Positions 13,273 through 16,209 of a DNA stretch of 16,209 nucleotides are shown one piece after another. Numbering within the stretch: position 1 is the first letter of the stretch; each line of letters starts with the position of its first letter. The notes under the pieces are model-generated. The model saw nothing but the letters and a program-made list of their open reading frames with translations. It made no database searches and had not been told where the DNA came from. The position numbers and the translations under genes were made by a program. The stretch comes from an uncultured Bacilli bacterium (lineage in GTDB: Bacteria; Bacillota_I; Bacilli_A; RF39; UBA660): positions 1-16,209 of the forward strand of contig CANRAC010000008.1 in assembly GCA_947628495.1 (NCBI GenBank), read 5' to 3'.

Positions 13273-13696
13273 AACGATTTTTAATTTTAGCATTTCTTTC
13301 TTTTTGAAAACGCTCCATTTCTTTATTATCTTCATATTTAGCTAATTTATTACGTAAAGCATTTAAATATTTTAAAGAATGATCAATACCAAAAGAAAAA
13401 GCAATTAAAGAAGCTATAGAAGTTATTTTTTTATCTATCGGACAACGAGAAAGAATTTTTTTATTATTATATATATACCTATTTTCCTGATCTTTGATAT
13501 AAGTTATAACACCGTCTTCACTAATAAAAGGAATTACCATATCATCAATAGTAATACTTTCCCACTCCTTAACACTTACTAGTTTTCCTTTATATTTACT
13601 TACTTTTTTACGCGAATCATAGGGAAAAATTGTGGCGACAGTTACTCTTTCTCCTAAAGAATCGTGTAAATCTTGAAAATCTTTTATATTTCTCAT
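13271..13696 (-). CDS. Conserved-looking protein of unknown function
   Basis: A 141-residue soluble protein that I do not recognise. The first half looks beta-rich (GERVTVATIFP, YKGKLVSVKEWESITIDDMVIPFI), perhaps a small barrel. The second half is helical, with a mildly hydrophobic stretch (ITSIASLIAFSFGI, about 91-104) and a charged C-terminal helix (KLAKYEDNKEMERFQKERNAK). There is no signal peptide. Its ATG overlaps the aminopeptidase stop (ATGA), so the two are translationally coupled and may act together. Confidence 0.8.
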   Translation of the reverse strand: MRNIKDFQDLHDSLGERVTVATIFPYDSRKKVSKYKGKLVSVKEWESITIDDMVIPFISEDGVITYIKDQENRYIYNNKKILSRCPIDKKITSIASLIAFSFGIDHSLKYLNALRNKLAKYEDNKEMERFQKERNAKIKNR

Positions 13697-14913
13697 AAAA
13701 CACCATTACCATTTTTAAATATAATTACTTCTTCATCATTTTGAGTTATACCCGTAATTTTTAAATCTTTTGTCCCAATCATAAAGTCAACATGTGTTTT
13801 CGATTGATTTATTCCTAATTTTTCTAATTGTTCTTTACTTTTCTTTTCACCATCTTGGATACAATCACTAAAAGCTTGACCTAAAGCAATATGACAGGAA
13901 GCATTTTCATCATATAAAGTAGTATAAAATAGCATATTGGTTTTAGATATTGGTGAATTATAATCTACTAATGCTACTTCTCCTAAATACATGGAAGTTT
14001 TATCAAAATTAATAATACTTTTTAAAACATCTTTACCTTTTTTAGCCCCATAATTAATAACTTTTCCATTTTTAAACTCTAGCCAAAAATTATCCACAGT
14101 TTTCCCATTATGAATTAAGGGTTTAGAAGCATAGACAATTCCATTTGTTCCATATTTATCGGGACTAGAATAAACTTCTTCACTTGGCATATTAGGTAAT
14201 ATAATTCGCCCATCGGCAAGTTGCATTTCGATATTATGAAAAACATAGTTTTCTGGTAATTTAATAGTTAAATTTGTCCCAAGTGAATTACTATATTTTA
14301 AATATTTTAATTTTAAATTATTTAATTTCTTAGCTCTTTCATGACTAATTTTAATTTTTTGATCCAAAGTTTTCTCAGGATCTCTTTTACTAATTTGGCA
14401 TATATCAAAAATAGTTTTCCATAGTTTTTTTAAATTATCTTTTTCTTTGGGAAATAATTTATCAGCCCAATCTTGAGTAGGAACAGAGGCAATACACCAA
14501 GCCAATTCATTTTTGCGACGACGTGCATCAAATGTCTTACTTTCGCTAACTGAATGTAGTTGCAATTTCGTTAATATATCCGCATCAATATCTTTCATTA
14601 AATCAGGATATTCGGCACTTAAAGTTAAAAAAGCTCCGCCTTTTTTGGCATATTCTTCCAAACATTTACCACTCCACATTTCATCTTTTTTTAATTCGTC
14701 TAAAGTTAAATTTTTAAGACTGCTATGTTTCATATAAGCATCTTTTAAATTTATTTTTATGTCTTTAACTCCTATTTTATAAGCTTTATCTACTAAAATA
14801 CGGACAAAATCATATCTTTCCATTGGTCCTTGTATTAATAAAGGTTCCCCTTTTTTTAGTTTTAAACACTTTTTTAATAAAATATCGGCATAGATTTCCA
14901 TGTATTTTTGCAT
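13693..14913 (-). CDS. M29 family metallo-aminopeptidase (AmpS/PepS-like)
   Basis: A cytoplasmic thermophilic-type aminopeptidase of family M29, which releases N-terminal residues from peptides. The 406 residues match the family length (about 410). Likely dimetal-centre residues lie in NMPSEEV (241-247), E312 in GEVALV, H341 in SCHIALG and H374/D376 in THVDFMIG. The N-terminal half carries the QGPMERYDF-type element (28-36). The ATG follows GGAAGGTGA. An extended -10 promoter lies just upstream. It overlaps the 141-residue gene by four bases; the pair ends at the terminator before sigG. Confidence 0.92.
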   Translation of the reverse strand: MQKYMEIYADILLKKCLKLKKGEPLLIQGPMERYDFVRILVDKAYKIGVKDIKINLKDAYMKHSSLKNLTLDELKKDEMWSGKCLEEYAKKGGAFLTLSAEYPDLMKDIDADILTKLQLHSVSESKTFDARRRKNELAWCIASVPTQDWADKLFPKEKDNLKKLWKTIFDICQISKRDPEKTLDQKIKISHERAKKLNNLKLKYLKYSNSLGTNLTIKLPENYVFHNIEMQLADGRIILPNMPSEEVYSSPDKYGTNGIVYASKPLIHNGKTVDNFWLEFKNGKVINYGAKKGKDVLKSIINFDKTSMYLGEVALVDYNSPISKTNMLFYTTLYDENASCHIALGQAFSDCIQDGEKKSKEQLEKLGINQSKTHVDFMIGTKDLKITGITQNDEEVIIFKNGNGVL

Positions 14914-14932
14914 AATTTCACCTTCCTGTACT

Positions 14933-14941
14933 AGTATACCA
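14933..14941 (-). promoter_or_regulatory. Extended -10 promoter of the aminopeptidase gene
   Basis: Minus strand TGgTATACT, about 20 bases before the aminopeptidase ATG and after the stop of the preceding gene. No good -35. Confidence 0.5.
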
Positions 14942-14971
14942 TTTTATCCATTTATTATTTAGAAAAACATT

Positions 14972-15565
14972 TTAAAATTTAATCTCTGTATGGCTTCCCT
15001 CCGAATATTCATCATCAAAAGGGCTATTTTTAAAGCCACCCTCGCCAAAAGCAAGCATCGTATCATCCTCATCTTTTACCGCTTCATACTTTTGGGGATT
15101 AATAAAATGTAATAATTTTTTGATATTTCGCACCAAAGCACTGACACCCACAGTATCAAAAAGAAAAGCCAAAAGACCAAACATGAAATTAGGCTGGGAA
15201 TCATCCCAATAAATATCCTTATAATTAGCAGGATTATAATATATCGTTATACTTTCGCCTATATTTTTATCAATCTTAAATGCTTTGTCATACGTATAAT
15301 CTTGACCAGCTATATTATAAGCTAAAGTAAAATTTTCCATTTCCGGATCATTATCTCTATTTACAATAACTGCTTGCGTAGAAGGAAAATCTTTTATTTT
15401 TAAATATTGAATGCATAATAAAATATTTAAAAGCGTTAGAAGTATTCCTACTAAACAGATAAAAGAACTAAAAATTATTCCTTTAATATGCCCAATTGGT
15501 CCATTGTAAGTAGTACTGGAAATAGTCGTTGTATTGCCTTGATGATTAATATTTGTTACTTGCAT
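14972..15565 (-). CDS. DUF3592-like membrane protein
   Basis: A 197-residue protein with two predicted membrane helices (about 27-53 and 126-147) flanking a beta-rich extracytoplasmic domain. The pattern FTLAYNIAGQDYTYDKAFKI followed by GESITIYYNPANYKDIYW resembles DUF3592 proteins, whose role is unknown. The N-terminal 25 residues are Thr/Ser-rich. The C-terminus after residue 150 is acidic and probably cytoplasmic. AAAGGGAA precedes the ATG, which lies inside the last codons of the flippase-like gene (10-base overlap), so they form one operon. Confidence 0.75.
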   Translation of the reverse strand: MQVTNINHQGNTTTISSTTYNGPIGHIKGIIFSSFICLVGILLTLLNILLCIQYLKIKDFPSTQAVIVNRDNDPEMENFTLAYNIAGQDYTYDKAFKIDKNIGESITIYYNPANYKDIYWDDSQPNFMFGLLAFLFDTVGVSALVRNIKKLLHFINPQKYEAVKDEDDTMLAFGEGGFKNSPFDDEYSEGSHTEIKF

Positions 15566-16209
15566 AATATTTCCCTTTTACTAACTTTTGCAAGTTTTAT
15601 TTTATCATAAACGATAAATCCGAAAATTAATACTGCACTAATAATAACAAAAAGATAAAAACTAATTCCTCTTGATAAAAGCATGGCACTACTAAGTAAA
15701 GTGGCAGGGAATAATAATTTAAAGATTATCATAAAACTTCCTTCACTAGCCCCCATGGCTCCTGGTAAAGGCAAAGAAGCGACAGAAATATATAAAACTG
15801 CTTGTAAAGAAATAAAAGTAAATATTGAGTATCCCTGTAAACCAAAAGCTTTAAAAACAAAATATGGAATGCTATGGTATAAACTTAATTGTATTAAAGT
15901 TGTTAAAAATATTTTGATAATCATAATTTTGTTATTTTTAAGATATATAGCACATTCATGATATTCATCTAATTGTGCTATAGACTTCTTTTTAATATTA
16001 CTTGCACTTTTAATATGCATTTTATCTAAAAGATTACAAATGCCATTAATTAATTTTAATCCTAACTTTTTAGAAAATATCATAATAATTAAAAATGTTT
16101 GAATAATCAAATTAATCGTTATACCTAAAAACATTAAATATTTTATATTTCCTATTTTATTAAGTAAAAGATCATAATTAAAAGCAAAACCTATTAAAGC
16201 TAAAACCAA
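15556..16209 (-). CDS. Flippase-like integral membrane protein, 3' part (LPG synthase TM/UPF0104)
   Basis: The C-terminal 217 residues of a polytopic membrane protein whose start is beyond the window. The motif ASLPLPGAMGASEGSF (about 144-159 of the visible part) matches the conserved PxPGxxGxxE segment of the UPF0104/lysylphosphatidylglycerol synthase transmembrane family (MprF flippase domain, AglD-like). About six helices are visible, separated by a basic cytoplasmic loop (LDKMHIKSASNIKKK). These proteins are linked to lipid or lipid-linked sugar translocation; the substrate here cannot be told. No soluble LPG-synthase domain follows, so it is probably a stand-alone transporter-type member. 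Confidence 0.85.
   Translation of the reverse strand: MVLALIGFAFNYDLLLNKIGNIKYLMFLGITINLIIQTFLIIMIFSKKLGLKLINGICNLLDKMHIKSASNIKKKSIAQLDEYHECAIYLKNNKIMIIKIFLTTLIQLSLYHSIPYFVFKAFGLQGYSIFTFISLQAVLYISVASLPLPGAMGASEGSFMIIFKLLFPATLLSSAMLLSRGISFYLFVIISAVLIFGFIVYDKIKLAKVSKREILCK

Overview
The window is strongly AT-rich Gram-positive chromosome, almost all ordinary genes, in standard genetic code (Trp is TGG; TGA is used as a stop in ATGA gene overlaps). Gene content and order match low-GC Bacilli: ftsY-ylxM, a lexA / sirA / yneF neighbourhood like that of Bacillus, and sigG followed by a ylmC/ymxH gene. A sigma-G gene plus a SirA-like replication inhibitor indicate a lineage that sporulates or recently did. 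The small, compact genes and low GC fit an uncultured gut Bacilli (Erysipelotrichales/RF39-like), but that placement is inference.

Layout, left to right. 13-1283 (minus): ylxM and ftsY of the signal recognition particle pathway; ffh probably lies just outside. 1284-1707: the longest gene-free stretch. It is not empty. I read it as a compact type I toxin-antitoxin-like module: a plus-strand 25-codon amphipathic peptide ORF (1507-1584), and a convergent minus-strand RNA of about 80 nt (about 1657-1578) with its own sigma-A-like promoter and intrinsic terminator. Imperfect direct repeats in the peptide mRNA leader and in the antisense RNA region recall the par/Fst layout. 1708-4084 (minus): parE and a small membrane protein. 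4152-5498 (minus): a large low-complexity membrane-anchored protein with its own promoter and terminator.

5607-7235: an SOS island. lexA (plus) is divergent from a 49-codon single-pass membrane peptide (6348-6497). The promoter of that peptide is close to consensus and carries an excellent Bacillus-type LexA box inside its spacer. The peptide sits where Bacillus has yneA and staphylococci have sosA, and is followed without a visible terminator by sirA and yneF. DNA damage may therefore induce a division inhibitor and a replication inhibitor from one transcript.

7263-8928: a rhomboid protease (minus) divergent from a TspO-family protein (plus). 8947-13192 (minus): sigG-ylmC-lspA-rluD-GNAT-murD, a dense cluster mixing late sporulation control, lipoprotein maturation, RNA modification and peptidoglycan precursor synthesis. 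13271-14913: an M29 aminopeptidase overlapping an unrecognised 141-residue protein. 14972-16209: a DUF3592-like membrane protein and the 3' part of a flippase-like integral membrane protein that runs off the window.
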